Shown piece after piece: positions 52,601 through 62,768 of a stretch of 64,000 bases of DNA. Source of the DNA: Pleodorina starrii (Eukaryota > Chlorophyta > Chlorophyceae > Chlamydomonadales > Volvocaceae); NCBI GenBank assembly GCA_030267565.1, contig BRXU01000079.1, positions 43,881-107,880 of the forward strand, in the 5' to 3' direction. The notes under the pieces are model-generated. The model was not told the origin of the DNA. It saw only the letters and a list, made by a program, of their open reading frames with translations, and made no database searches. Position 1 is the first letter of the stretch; the number at the start of each line of letters is the position of its first letter. A program made the translations under genes and the position numbers.

Positions 52601-54200
52601 GGCTGTGTGGAAACTCGGCCTTATGGTAGACTTAGACATGGTGGCGGGAGATCGGCATGTCGGGTTTCATCGAAGGCACTGCGCGGGGACAGACGGCTCT
52701 TTTCCCAGATCGTCTTGAAGACTGGATTGGCGAGGATCACTTGGTTCGGGTGGTTGATCTGTTTGTTGATGAACTCGATTTGCCTGCGCTCGGATTTGCG
52801 CGATCGGCGCCGGCGCGGACGGGGCGACCCGGATATCATCCTGCCGTGCTGCTTAAGCTGTTCATCTACGGCTATCTGAACCGGATCCCATCCAGCCGAA
52901 GGCTGGAACGCGAAGCCGGGCGGAACGTCGAGTTGATGTGGTTGACCGGCCGCCTTATCCCAGACCACAAGACCATCGCTGACTTCCGACGTGACAACGG
53001 CCCTGGTATCCGCCGCAGCTGCGCCCAATTCGTAGAGTTGAGCCGCCGGATCGGCGTGCTGAAAGGCGCCTGCGTTGCCATCGACGGGAGCAAGTTCCGG
53101 GCCGTCAACAGCCGGGATCGCAACTTTACCAAGGGCAAGATCGCCAGCCGCATCGCCCACCTGGAGGCGGACGTCGAGCGCTACATCGCGGAGATGGTGC
53201 GGGTCGATCGACAGGAGGAGGGTGAGGTTCGGGCCGAGAAGGTCGCGCATCTGGCCAAGCGTTACGGGCGTGTCCGGCAGCATATCCACCACCTGCAAGC
53301 CATGGGTCGGGCCTTGGCCGATGCGCCGGATGGGCAGATATCGCTGACGGATCCTGATGCCCGGGCCATGGCCACCAGCGCCCGGAACAGCGGTATGGTC
53401 GGATACAATGTCCAGACCGCCGTCGATACCGAGACCCACCTGGTCGTCGCGCATGACGTCACCAACCAGGGCCATGACCGTGATCTTCTGGTGCCGATGG
53501 CAAAGGCGGCCAAGGATGCACTCCGTCGCGTCGAGATGCATGTGCTGGCCGACAAGGACTACTTCAGCGGGCGGCAGATCCTGGCCTGCCATGAGGCTGG
53601 CATCACTACGACAATCCCGCGCCCCGAGACGTCGGGCAACCGCCTCAAGGGCATGTATGAGAAGGCGGACTTCGCCTATGAGGCCGATGCGGATATCTAT
53701 CGTTGTCCTGCAGGGGAGGCGCTACCGTATCGCTACACGACCGAGGAAGACGGCTTGGAACTCCGCCGCTACTGGACCAGCGAGTGCGGCACGTGCCTGA
53801 TGAAATCGCGATGCACGACCGGCAAGGAGCGCCGGATTACAAGGTGGGCGCACGAGCATCTGGTCGAGGCGGCGCGGGCGAGGCTGATCGGCCCGACCGA
53901 ACCGATGACAATCCGCCGAGGCACGGTCGAGCACCCGTTTGGCACCATCAAGGCGTGGATGGGCACGTCCCACTTTCTGACCCAACGACTGAGGAATGTG
54001 AAAACGGAGATCGCGCTGAACGTCCTCGCCTACAATATCAAGCGGATGGTAGCGCTGATCGGGGTCCAAGGGCTGATGAGCGCTCTGAAGGTATGAAAAG
54101 CGCCGCTCCATGTGGTCTGTCTGCACTTCGCCAAACGCAAGTCAGATCTTCGCGTCAGATGCCCTTGGATGCCAGCATGCGCCGGCGTTTCCACACAGCC
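52601..54200 (+). mobile_element. Complete IS1182-family insertion sequence, 1.6 kb
   Basis: Terminal inverted repeats: GGCTGTGTGGAAAC at 52601-52614 and its complement GTTTCCACACAGCC at 54187-54200, perfect over 14 bp with partial similarity beyond. One transposase gene fills the element. No clear target duplication. Confidence 0.85.
52657..54096 (+). CDS. IS1182-family transposase
   Basis: 479 aa. The N-terminal domain begins MSGFIEGTARGQTALFPDRL and has GRPGYHPAVLLKLFIYGYLN. The DDE core has VAIDGSKFRAVNS (first D), VLADKDYFSG (second D) and VEHPFGTIKAWMG (E). A Cys-rich insert (SECGTCLMKSRCTTG) is typical of IS1182. Intact. An RBS-like GGCGGGAG precedes the start. Confidence 0.93.
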   Translation: MSGFIEGTARGQTALFPDRLEDWIGEDHLVRVVDLFVDELDLPALGFARSAPARTGRPGYHPAVLLKLFIYGYLNRIPSSRRLEREAGRNVELMWLTGRLIPDHKTIADFRRDNGPGIRRSCAQFVELSRRIGVLKGACVAIDGSKFRAVNSRDRNFTKGKIASRIAHLEADVERYIAEMVRVDRQEEGEVRAEKVAHLAKRYGRVRQHIHHLQAMGRALADAPDGQISLTDPDARAMATSARNSGMVGYNVQTAVDTETHLVVAHDVTNQGHDRDLLVPMAKAAKDALRRVEMHVLADKDYFSGRQILACHEAGITTTIPRPETSGNRLKGMYEKADFAYEADADIYRCPAGEALPYRYTTEEDGLELRRYWTSECGTCLMKSRCTTGKERRITRWAHEHLVEAARARLIGPTEPMTIRRGTVEHPFGTIKAWMGTSHFLTQRLRNVKTEIALNVLAYNIKRMVALIGVQGLMSALKV

Positions 54201-54575
54201 TAAGCCCATTGTGGACCCTGATGATTGTCGCAGCGAATGCAGGTGCAGCAAAAACTGCCAGCACATCTTCGAATAGCAGGAATTAACATGAGCTGCAGTG
54301 CAGCTTCCCTAAAGCTGTCGTTCACGAGCCCCGCACTAAGTTGGGCGTGGCATATGACGATTTCAGGCCGCATATCAGGTCTTGAGGCTTCGTCTTGTTA
54401 AGCTGGCAGCTCGCCCACCGGCGCCTCGTCTTGCCCTGTGACCAACCAACTCTTACCCCCGTTTACTTGCAGGTTTTCAGAAAGCAAGAGCCTCATCACG
54501 GCATCTCGAGGCGCTCTTTTCCGTTGATCCGGATCCCCCGTCCCGCCATGTCTTGGCGGAACGAAGGGAAATCGG
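54201..54575. other. Non-coding stretch between the IS and the two-component system
   Basis: No gene. Contains a GCAGCGAATGCAGGTGCAGC segment (about 54231-54250) that resembles 34276-34296, probably an old mobile remnant. The regulator promoter lies near 54470-54570. Confidence 0.35.
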
Positions 54576-55229
54576 ATGCGTGTGCTGCTGATCGAAGACG
54601 AGGCCGATATCGCCGATGCGCTGGTCCGGTACCTGCGGGCGCAGGGCCATGCGGTCGATCACGCGCCGGACCTGGACACCGCGCGCGCGGCCTTGGAGGT
54701 TGCGGGCTTTGACGCGATCCTGCTGGACCTGGCGCTGCCGGACGGGTCCGGGCTGGTGCTGCTGCGCGAGCAGCGCCATCGCGGCAACCGCGTGCCGGTG
54801 ATCATCGCCACCGCGCGCGACCAGATCACCGAACGCATCGCCGGGCTGGATGCGGGCGCGGACGATTACGTCGTCAAACCCTATGACCTGGCCGAGATCG
54901 AGGCGCGTCTGCGCGCCAATGCCCGCCGCGCATCGGGCGATCCGGCGACGGAAAGCCGGCTTGGCGGGCTGCGGGTGGACCGCGCCGGAGCCCGCCTGTT
55001 CAAGGGCGAGGCCGAGATCCGCCTGACCTCGCGCGAATGGGCGCTGTTCGACGCACTGCTATCCGCGCGGGGCAGGGTGCTGTCCAAGCAGGCGCTGGAG
55101 GATCGCCTCTATGCCTTCGACGATGCCATCGAGGGGAACGCGGTCGAGGTCTATGTCTCGCGGCTGCGGGGCAAGCTGGGGGCGGATGCGATCCAGACGC
55201 GGCGCGGCCTGGGATACCTGATCCCGTGA
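54576..55229 (+). CDS. OmpR/PhoB-type response regulator
   Basis: 217 aa. Receiver domain with the acidic pair E7-D8 (LLIEDEADI), phospho-acceptor D51 (AILLDLALPDG) and the K of DDYVVKPYDL. The winged-helix output domain has LTSREWALFDALL and ending RRGLGYLIP. The stop overlaps the kinase start. Probably controls the facing envelope operon, in QseB/PmrA manner. Confidence 0.93.
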   Translation: MRVLLIEDEADIADALVRYLRAQGHAVDHAPDLDTARAALEVAGFDAILLDLALPDGSGLVLLREQRHRGNRVPVIIATARDQITERIAGLDAGADDYVVKPYDLAEIEARLRANARRASGDPATESRLGGLRVDRAGARLFKGEAEIRLTSREWALFDALLSARGRVLSKQALEDRLYAFDDAIEGNAVEVYVSRLRGKLGADAIQTRRGLGYLIP

Positions 55230-56467
55230 CGCGGCCCTGGTCCCTGCGCGGCAGGCTGGTGCGCCGGGTCGTGCTGGGGGCCTGCGCCGCGTGGCTGGCG
55301 GGAGTGGCGCTGGCCGCGACGGTGATCTCTCACGAGATGTCCGAGCTGATGGATGACAGCCTGGAGGCATCGGCCCGCCTGTCGCTGTCGCTGTACCGTG
55401 GCGCGGGTCAGGTCGGGACACTGGCCCCGGGCGACAGCGCGATCCGCATCATTGACGGGGGCGTGGCGGTGACCGACGCGCCCTGGGCGCCGGTCACCGC
55501 CGATGGCGGCCAGGACCTGCCCGGCTGGCGGGTGTTCCGCCTGGCCGATCCGGCGGGCGATCTGGTCGTCGAGGTCGGCCACACAACCGCCTGGCGCCGC
55601 GACGAGCTGCGCGAAAGCCTGACCTGGCTGGTTGGGTTGATGCTGCCGGTCCTGCTGGCTGCACCCTTGGCGATCCGCGGGGCGGTCGGGTCTGCGCTGC
55701 GGCCCGCGACGCGCTTCGCGTGCGAACTGCGCGGGCGGTCGGCCCAGGATCTGTCCCCCGTCGCGACCCCGGACCTGCCGATCGAACTGGACCCGATCCC
55801 GCAGGCGCTGAACGGCTATCTGGACACGATCCGCGCCCGGATCGATGCGGAACGCCAGTTCGCCACCAACGCCGCGCACGAGTTGCGCACGCCCATCGCC
55901 GCCGCGTCCGGCCAGGCGCAGCTGATCGCGGCGGGGCTGGCCGACGACGCGGCGGCGGGGCGGCTGGCGGGCGCGCTGTCCCGCATGGGCCACCTGGTCG
56001 AACGCCTGCTGCAGCTGTCGCGGGCCGAGGCGGGGGCGATTGGCGCGGGCCCGTGCGACCTGATCCGCGTGGCGCGGATGGTCATCGACGACATCGGCCA
56101 GCCGGTGATGTTCGACGACGGAGAGATGACGCAGGCCCCGGTGGCCGTCGATCCCGACGCGCTGGCTCTGATCCTGCGCAACCTGCTGCGCAACGCAGTG
56201 GACCACGGGACGGGGGACCTGCGGGTGCTGATTTCGGCGGGGCCGGCGTTGACGGTCAGCAATGCGGTCGGGCCGGGCGCGGCCTTTCGCCATGCGACCT
56301 TCGACAAATCCAAGACTTCCCATGGTGCGGGGCTGGGGCTGGCGATCATCGCGCGAGTCGCGGCCGCGCAGGGCATCGCGGTCGATTACGCGATGGCAGG
56401 GGATCGCGCATTGGTCATGCTAAGGCTGCCCCCGGCGGAGGAGGGGTCAGCTGTCGAAGCCGAATGA
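55226..56467 (+). CDS. Sensor histidine kinase
   Basis: 413 aa from GTG 55226 (GTGA overlap). Two spans (about 11-34 and 132-153) flank a small periplasmic sensor; HAMP-like linker; HisKA with H218 in TNAAHELRTPIAA; HATPase with NLLRNAVDHG and GAGLGLAIIARVAAA. Partner of the preceding regulator. The 3' end runs into the convergent phosphatase gene. Confidence 0.93.
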   Translation: MTRPWSLRGRLVRRVVLGACAAWLAGVALAATVISHEMSELMDDSLEASARLSLSLYRGAGQVGTLAPGDSAIRIIDGGVAVTDAPWAPVTADGGQDLPGWRVFRLADPAGDLVVEVGHTTAWRRDELRESLTWLVGLMLPVLLAAPLAIRGAVGSALRPATRFACELRGRSAQDLSPVATPDLPIELDPIPQALNGYLDTIRARIDAERQFATNAAHELRTPIAAASGQAQLIAAGLADDAAAGRLAGALSRMGHLVERLLQLSRAEAGAIGAGPCDLIRVARMVIDDIGQPVMFDDGEMTQAPVAVDPDALALILRNLLRNAVDHGTGDLRVLISAGPALTVSNAVGPGAAFRHATFDKSKTSHGAGLGLAIIARVAAAQGIAVDYAMAGDRALVMLRLPPAEEGSAVEAE

Positions 56468-57000
56468 GGCCTCCATCGCTTCCCAGCTTTGGTCATGGGC
56501 CAGGCCGCACTGACGGGCAGCGAGACATGGCCGTAGCGGAACGAGATCTGTGCCTCGGCCAGTGCCTCGCCCTGACCTGCACCTGCCAGAAACAAGGCCG
56601 AGGCTAGTCCGGTCCGGTCGGCCCCGGCCTTGCAATGGATCAGCACCGGCTTGGGCAAGGCCTCTATCAGGGCCATCAACGCAGCGGCGCGGTCCAGCGT
56701 CAGGATTTCGCTGTCGCGCATGGCGAAATCAGCGTGCGTCAGGGTCAGGCGCGCGGCGGTCTTCTGTTCGGCCCGATACCATTCTGCATCCGACGGCCCG
56801 CGCAGATTCAGGACGCTGCGAAACCCGTACGCAGTTGTCCACTCCACGAGCTGCGCCGCCGAGGGCTGGGCCGATCGGTAGACCTCGCCCTCCAGCACTT
56901 CATGCAGGTTGCCGCTTTTCTGCAGCCACGCAGCCCATCCGGCGCCGGCCACAACGGCCAGAACCGGCAGAGCCAAAATCAGTGCTGCCCACCGCCTCAC
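56386..57000 (-). CDS. Dual-specificity/tyrosine phosphatase-like protein, probable 3' frameshift
   Basis: About 184-204 aa. One N-terminal span (LILALPVLAVVAGAGWAAWL) and a DSP domain with the P-loop HCKAGADRTG (Cys and Arg present) and upstream general-acid region FAMRDSE. The natural family ending appears in another frame (QSWEAMEASFGFDS, stop at 56447), so one C of a run near 56500 is probably missing and the listed end at 56386 is artificial. GTG start overlapping cytochrome b561. Confidence 0.75.
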   Translation of the reverse strand: MRRWAALILALPVLAVVAGAGWAAWLQKSGNLHEVLEGEVYRSAQPSAAQLVEWTTAYGFRSVLNLRGPSDAEWYRAEQKTAARLTLTHADFAMRDSEILTLDRAAALMALIEALPKPVLIHCKAGADRTGLASALFLAGAGQGEALAEAQISFRYGHVSLPVSAAWPMTKAGKRWRPHSASTADPSSAGGSLSMTNARSPAIA

Positions 57001-57539
57001 GGGCGGTCCTGTTCGGATAAAGGGCGCTTGGTTCCGGTCAGCATGGACAGGACCAGGTTCTCGTGGTGGCGCAGGCTTTCGACCAGGACGCCCGCGACGT
57101 GCAGCCCCACCAGCACCAGGATCAGCGTGGCCAAGGCCTCATGGACCTCCTCCATTGCCGACGAGCCCCAGAAGGCGTCAGTCGTCTGCAGCCAACCGGT
57201 CAGCGCGGTGCCCGCAACCGTCAGCAGCAGCGCCACGATCATCGCGCCGCCCGCCGGGTTGTGGCCCAGATAGCGGCGCTCGCGCCCCGCCCGCAGGTCG
57301 CGCAGATGAGCCAGCACCGGGCGCGGCCCGCGGACGAAATTCGTGAAGCGGGCATAGCGGGGGCCGATCAGCCCCCAGACCACGCGCGCCCCGATCAGCG
57401 CCGCGATAACATAGCCCACGCCTTCGTGCAGGACCTTCGGCCCGTCGGCGGTCAGCCAAGCCATGGCGATGCCCGCGACCAGCGACCAGTGGAACAGCCG
57501 CACGAAGCCGTCCCACACGCGGATACGCTCAGTCGTCAT
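56997..57539 (-). CDS. Cytochrome b561-family membrane protein
   Basis: 180 aa, four spans. Haem histidines sit in FVRLFHWSLVAG, LHEGVGYVIAAL, EVHEALATLILVLVGLHVAG. It carries electrons across the inner membrane. Start MTTERIRVWDGF overlaps the end of the PepSY gene; the pair PepSY-b561 is a common unit. Confidence 0.88.
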   Translation of the reverse strand: MTTERIRVWDGFVRLFHWSLVAGIAMAWLTADGPKVLHEGVGYVIAALIGARVVWGLIGPRYARFTNFVRGPRPVLAHLRDLRAGRERRYLGHNPAGGAMIVALLLTVAGTALTGWLQTTDAFWGSSAMEEVHEALATLILVLVGLHVAGVLVESLRHHENLVLSMLTGTKRPLSEQDRP

Positions 57540-57785
57540 CGCCGACTGCCTCGAAGGTGGCGGGGTCGAAGAACGTCTCGACGCGCTTGCCGTCCTGGTC
57601 GTGGCCATAGACCTCATAGCAGCCGTCCTCGGTCTTGACGTTGCTGACGGTCCAGCCTTTCGCGGTCAGGTCGGCGGTTAGCTCCTCGACCGGGCGCCAG
57701 TCGGCCTGCGGCACGTCGCAACGCTCCGAGGCCAGGGCAGGGAAGGCCAGTCCGGCCAGCATCAGGGCAAGAAGGGGGTACGCAT
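57529..57785 (-). pseudogene. PepSY-domain secreted protein with a one-base frameshift in its signal
   Basis: The ATG at 57785 has an ideal site (GGAGACATCC) but meets a stop after seven codons. Adding one C to the C5 run (57774-57778 on the plus strand) gives a normal signal (MRTPLLALMLAGLAFPALA) in frame with the mature part ERCDVPQADWRPVEELTADL...GCYEVYGHDQDGKRVETFFDP, which is a PepSY_2 domain. So either a sequencing indel or a recent mutation. Confidence 0.7.
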
Positions 57786-57887
57786 GGATGTCTCCGTTAT
57801 CGGTGTTTCGATGCCGACATTCATGGCCGCCCCAGCTTGCGGCAACCTTACAATCCGCGCCCGTCGCATCGACAGGGCGCCGGGTGC

Positions 57888-58587
57888 TCACGCGGCGGCG
57901 ACGCCGAACAGATGCCCGACCGCCGCCGTCGCGGCCATGGCCATCGCGCCCCAGACCAGCACCCGCAGCGTGCCGCGCGCGATCCCCGCGCCCCCGGCCT
58001 GGGCGCCACCGCCCCCAAGCCTGCCAGCGCCAACATCGTCGCCCCCGTCACCCAAACCGCAATCGCCCCGTCCGGCGCCAAGGCCGCGTGCCAAGCGGCA
58101 GGGCCGCGCCGACGGCGAATGTCGCCGCGGACACCATCGCCGCCTGTACCGGCGCGGCGGTCGTGACCTCGGACATGCCCAGTTCGTCGCGCAGATGGCT
58201 GCCCAGGGCGTCGTGTGCGGTCAGGCGCAGCGCCACCTGCCGGGCCAACTCCGGGTCCAGCCCGCGCTGGACATAGATCGCGGTCAGCTCGTCCAGTTCC
58301 CCGGCGGGGTCGGTGTGCAGTTCGGCCGTCTCGCGGGCGATGTCGGCCCGTTCGGTATCCGACTGCGAGCTGACGGATACATATTCGCCCGCGGCCATGG
58401 ACATGGCGCCGGCGGCCAGACCGGCCATCCCCGCCACCAGGATCTGGCTGCGATCGCCGCTGGCGGCCGCGACCCCGACGATCAGGCTGGCGGTCGAAAC
58501 GATGCCGTCATTGGCACCCATGACGGCGGCGCGCAGCCAGCCGATGCGATGGACAAGATGAGCCTCGGGTCGGGCGTGGGACAGCAT
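57888..58587 (-). pseudogene. VIT/CCC1-family transporter with two frameshifts
   Basis: The start at 58587 gives MLSHARPEAHLVHRIGWLRA, AVMGANDGIVSTASLIVGV (family motif) and GAMSMAAGEYVSVSSQSDTE. At about 58085 the frame shifts to APDGAIAVWVTGATMLALAG and at about 57990 again to GIARGTLRVLVWGAMAM... ending GVAAA at 57888. The total length, about 233 aa, is the family norm, so only single-base indels disturb it. Members export iron or manganese. Confidence 0.75.
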
Positions 58588-58615
58588 GGCGTCGCTCCTG
58601 AGGGAAGGGCCTTGA

Positions 58616-59657
58616 TCAGGCGGCGTGGTGGGAAACCGGCTTGGGCGCCGCGGTATCGGCCCCATGATAGCGGATGAACCACTGTACGTATCGCGCCAAT
58701 CCCACTTCCAGCGGGGTGATCGCGCGCGGCCCTGTCAGGCGGGCCCAGCAGGCCCGTATCGGCCCAGGTCGCGACCACGTCGCCCGGCTGCATCGGCAGC
58801 ATCTGCAGCCAGCGCGGTCCGCCCCGTGGCCACCTGCAGCGCGTCGATGAACGCGGTCAGGGACACGGGCACGCCATTGCCGATGTTGACCACCCGCCAA
58901 GGCGCGACCGGCGACAGACTGTCGCCCGCGACGGGGATGGCCGGGTGTCGCGGGACCACGTCCATCAGTGCCCGGATGGCGTCGACCAGGTCGTCGACAT
59001 AGGTAAAGTCCCGCTGCATCCGGCCATGATTGAACAGCGGGATGGGCCGGTCCTGCATCAGTGCCTGCGTGAACAGGAACGGCGCCATGTCGGGCCGCCC
59101 CCAGGGTCCATAGACGGTGAAGAACCGCAGCATGGTGATCGGCAGGCCGTAAAGCGCGGCATAGGAATGGGCCATCCCCTCGGTCGCCTTCTTGGTGGCG
59201 GCATAGAAGGACATCGGCTGATCGGTCGGGTCGGTCTCGCGATAGGGCATGGTCGGGCTGCCGCCATAGACCGAACTGCTGGAGGCCATCACCAGATGCG
59301 CGGGCGGATGCGCGCGCGCCGCCTCCAGCAGCTGAAACGTGCCCGCCAGGTTCGTCGCCAGATAGGTGTCGGGCGCCTCGATCGAATGGCGCACTCCGGC
59401 CTGGGCGGCCAGATGAACCACCATCTGCGGCCGGTGCCGCGCCATGACGTCGCTCAAGAGGCCCGGCGTCTGGATCTGGCCGCGCAGGGCCAGATAGGCC
59501 GGAACTGGGCCAGCCTTGCCTCTCGGGCGGCCTTGAGCGCCGGGTCGTAGTAGGCGTTGTGGTCGTCTATGCCGATCACGCGTCGGCCTTCGGTCAACAG
59601 GCGGAGGGCCAGGTGATAGCCGATGAACCCGGCAGAGCCGGTGATCAGGATGCTCAT
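58616..59657 (-). pseudogene. NAD-dependent nucleotide-sugar epimerase with frameshifts
   Basis: Begins [20 protein letters not shown] (GxxGxxG) from ATG 59657. A missing C near 59502 shifts into [20 protein letters not shown]...; SSSSVYGG and the YAATKKATE catalytic Tyr-Lys follow, then another shift near 58740 leads to ALTGPRAITPLEVGLARYVQWFIRY and the stop at 58616. Similar to UDP-glucuronate 4-epimerases. Likely supplies a sugar for envelope modification. Confidence 0.75.
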
Positions 59658-60400
59658 GCTGCGCCCCTCGGGTCGGTGGCTCCGGACCGGGCCAGTTCGC
59701 GCGTGCGGTGCAGGCGACGGCGGCGGATCAGCCAGGCCGTGCCCAGCAGGTCGACGACGCCCACCGCCGCGCGCCGCAAATTGCCGTATTTGGACCAGCC
59801 GAAGGCGCGGGGGGCGTGGGTCACGGGCACGGTCTGCACCCGCAACCCCTTGCGCGCGACCATGGCGGGCATGAATCGGTGAATGTGATCGAAATAGGGC
59901 AGGGCTAGATAGACCACCCGCGGAAAGGCCTTCAGCCCGCAGCCGCTGTCGCGCAGCAGGGCGTTGCGGATGCGGTTCGTAGCGATCGAGGCCAGCCGCC
60001 GCGACGGGCGACGGGCGGTCGCGGCGGTCCACCCGCTGGCTCTGGACCAGGCCCAGCGCAATGCCGCCCCCGGCAAAGGGCGCCAGCAGGGCAGGAATAT
60101 TGTCGGGCGGGTTCTGACCGTTTGCATCCATCGCTCGATCAGCGCCCCGCGCGCGGCCCAGACCCCGCTGCGGATCGCGGCGGACTGCCCGCAGGACCGG
60201 TCGTGGCAGACCTCTCGCAGGTGCGGCAGCCGCGTCTGCAGCGCGGCCAGTTCGGCCCGCGTTCCATCGCGTGAGGCGTCGTCGATAACGATGATCTCGT
60301 GCGCGCGGTCCTGCAGGGTGGCGGCGATGCTGGTCAGCAGGGTGGTGATGTTCCCGGCCTCGTCGCGGGCGGGCAGGACGACAGAAATGTCGGGCTTCAT
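59654..60400 (-). pseudogene. GT2 glycosyltransferase (DPM/ArnC-like) with compensating frameshifts
   Basis: Start [20 protein letters not shown] at 60400; [12 protein letters not shown] is the nucleotide-sugar motif. Between about 60131 and 60010 the true sequence ([20 protein letters not shown], containing the D-x-D-like site) is in another frame, and the listed frame returns with [15 protein letters not shown]. Start and stop overlap neighbouring genes by four bases. Transfers a sugar to a lipid carrier, by family. Confidence 0.75.
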
Positions 60401-61953
60401 GGCGCGACCTTCTGTGAGCGGTGAAGGGTATAGGTCCTGTCGCGGAACGGCAGCGGCAGGACAGGGGTCATGCCGGGGAGGGGCCGGCCCGTCTGGTCCA
60501 GAAGCACGCCGCCCGGATGGTCGCGCAGCCACCCCGCAACGGCGTCGTCGGACAGGCGGGCGACCGGGTTCAGCAGGCATCCGGCAAAGTTCAGATGCGC
60601 GTGATAGGTGCCGTCAGTGACGGCGATGCCCGCGGCATCATGGGGCGTCACGGCCCCGGCCCAAATCGGTCATGTCATAGCGCGCGAACAGCAGCGGGCT
60701 CAGCCCGAGATGCAGCCCGATCATCAGCGCCAGCGGCAGCGCGGCCAGCGCCGTCACCGGCGCCCGCAGCCGCAGGAACGCCGCCAGCCCCGTCAGCGCG
60801 CAGAGCCCGCCCAAAGACAGCGACCACAACGGCAGCGGATCGCCAAGCCGTGCCAGCACCGGGATGGGCCCTGCGCCCGCGGCCAGAGAGGCCAGGATCA
60901 GCCCGATCACGGGCGCGGCCAGCCACAGGTCGCGCTGCCCCCACCGCCGCGCGGGCAGGCCGCCCGACAGCAGCAGCGCCAGCGCGGGCAGTTCCGGCAG
61001 CAGGTAATGCGCCTGCTTTCCACTGATCAGCGAGAACGAGACGACCGCCCCCGCGATCCAGATCGCCGCCAGGCGCGTGCCGGGATCGGCCCACAGCCGG
61101 ACCGGACGCAGTGCCGCAAGACCCGGCACGGTCCAGCCGAACGGCCAGATCATCGCGGGCAACAGGGCGGCATAGAACCACCAGGGCTTGCGATGTGCAA
61201 AGGATGCCATCATGCGCCCGCCGCTTTGCCGCCACGGGACCTCGATGCGGTACTCCGGCCCGCCCAGGATCAGCGCGGGCACCAGCCACAGGCCGACCGC
61301 CACCAGCGCGACGGCCAGCGCCAGCGCCAGCGCCAGCGCGCCCATTGTCGCGCCGACGGGCGGTCCCGCCCTGCCCAAAACGGCATCGACAGCGCCACGG
61401 GTAGCACGTGGATCAGGATCACCGGCCCCTTGGCATAGACGCCCAGGGCGACGGCGGCGCCCAAGGCGATCCATGCGCCACGACGCGGGCTGCGGGCCGC
61501 CGACCACAGCGCCAGCATCGCCAGCAGCGTGGCCGCGGTCAGCATCGCGTCGAACATGGTCGTCGATCCGAACAGCAGCCAGACCGGCGACATCGTCAGG
61601 ATCAGTGCCGCAGCCCCGCCGCGCGCCGGCCTGTCCGGCCACAGCCGCAATGCCAGCAGCCCAGTCATCGCCACGCAGGCCGTCGCGAAGGCCGGCGCGA
61701 CCAGCCGGGCCGCGAAGGCATCGACGCCCACGGCCGCCCAGACCAGGTTGATCAGCCAGAACAGCAGCGGCGGCTTGTGCCCGTAGATCGCCCCGTTCAG
61801 ATGCGGGACCAAGGGCGATCCGCCGACATGCATCTCCCACGCTGCGGCGACATAGCGCGTCTCGTCCACGGGCATCAGCGGACGCAGCAGGATCAGCGTC
61901 AGCGCGGTCAGCCCGAACAGCAGCGTGGCGGACAGGACGGGACGCACCCTCAT
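60397..61953 (-). pseudogene. ArnT/PMT-like glycosyltransferase with two frameshifts
   Basis: Start MRVRPVLSATLLFGLTALTL at 61953; MPVDETRYVAAAWEMHVGG (the catalytic Asp-Glu loop of GT83/ArnT) and GHKPPLLFWLINLVW are diagnostic. A missing C near 61365 shifts the frame into ALALALALAVALVAVGLWLV...; a second shift near 60650 leads to the soluble C-terminus ending SQKVAP. About 515 aa in sum. It would move a sugar from a polyprenyl carrier to lipid A or similar acceptors. Confidence 0.75.
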
Positions 61954-62225
61954 GCCGCGGCCGCCCGGCGATGCCTGCGGATCAGCATCAGGTTGCGCAG
62001 ATAGACGAACAGCCCCAGCCCCTGGCCCAGCACGAAGACCGGGTCACCGCGCCACAGCGCATAGGCCAGGAGCGTGACCCCGCCCGCCAGCGAAAACCAC
62101 CAGAACGCGTGCGGCACGACACTGCGTCGCATCCGTTCGCTGGCCAGGCCACTGATGACGAAACGGGCGCTGAACAGCGCCTGCCCCAGAAACCCGATCC
62201 CAAGCCACACCGTCTGTCCCGTCAT
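61950..62225 (-). CDS. Lipid-A-disaccharide synthase N-terminal domain-like (LAB_N) membrane protein
   Basis: 91 aa with three spans. WLGIGFLGQALFSARFVI, FWWFSLAGGVTLLAYALWRGDPVFVLGQG and YLRNLMLIRR are the LAB_N signature. First gene of the envelope operon and the only one of its five distal genes without an apparent frameshift. Likely part of a lipid A or glycolipid modification pathway with the three genes behind it. Confidence 0.85.
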   Translation of the reverse strand: MTGQTVWLGIGFLGQALFSARFVISGLASERMRRSVVPHAFWWFSLAGGVTLLAYALWRGDPVFVLGQGLGLFVYLRNLMLIRRHRRAAAA

Positions 62226-62768
62226 CCACCAAGCCGCCCTGAATTTTTAGGTCGGCAGTGGCAGGGAAAGCTTACAGCGAGCTTACAGTCTGGCTGTCGG
62301 CCGCCTGTGTGCTTGTGAGGGAGCGCGGATGCCAAGCAACCGTGGAGGCAAGGCCCCCCTCACCGGGTCAGAGTGGCTCGGCGCGCGGCCGATTGTCGTG
62401 ATACTCTATGCAGGGCAGCCCAGCCCGTCGCATGACCAAGCCGGAAGACCCCAGCATTCGGGATTCGAGGTCAGGGGAGCGGCCAATCCATTTATATCTG
62501 CATACAGAACGATGGACGGCAGCTTTACAAGATCACCGAGCTCCCAAGCTAGCACCGCCCTTAGCAGTACATTCGCCCCGTTTGGCCTATTAGTAATAAG
62601 TTAAGTGGTCAGGCTGCATCTGCAGCGAACGGCAGAAAGGTCCCGCATACCAGACCCTCGCTCGCTACTTTAGACCGTCTGCTTTGCGGGACTTCTCAGC
62701 CATTGACCAATAGCAGGATCGCCATGAGTGTCCTGGCGAGACGCTCACCGTCACCTTTGAGCTTAACC
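62226..62768. other. Gene-poor stretch with the second 59-bp dyad element
   Basis: The operon promoter should lie just right of 62225. The 59-bp element at 62636-62694 matches 42539-42597 in length and ends (AAAGGTCCCGCATA ... GCGGGACTT). No gene seen. Confidence 0.45.

Noticed and set aside
52596..54205. Target-site duplication of the IS1182 element
   Set aside because: Bases flanking the two terminal repeats do not match.
55720..56607. 295-aa plus-strand ORF overlapping the histidine kinase
   Set aside because: A frame shadow of the GC-rich kinase gene; the kinase frame has all catalytic motifs.
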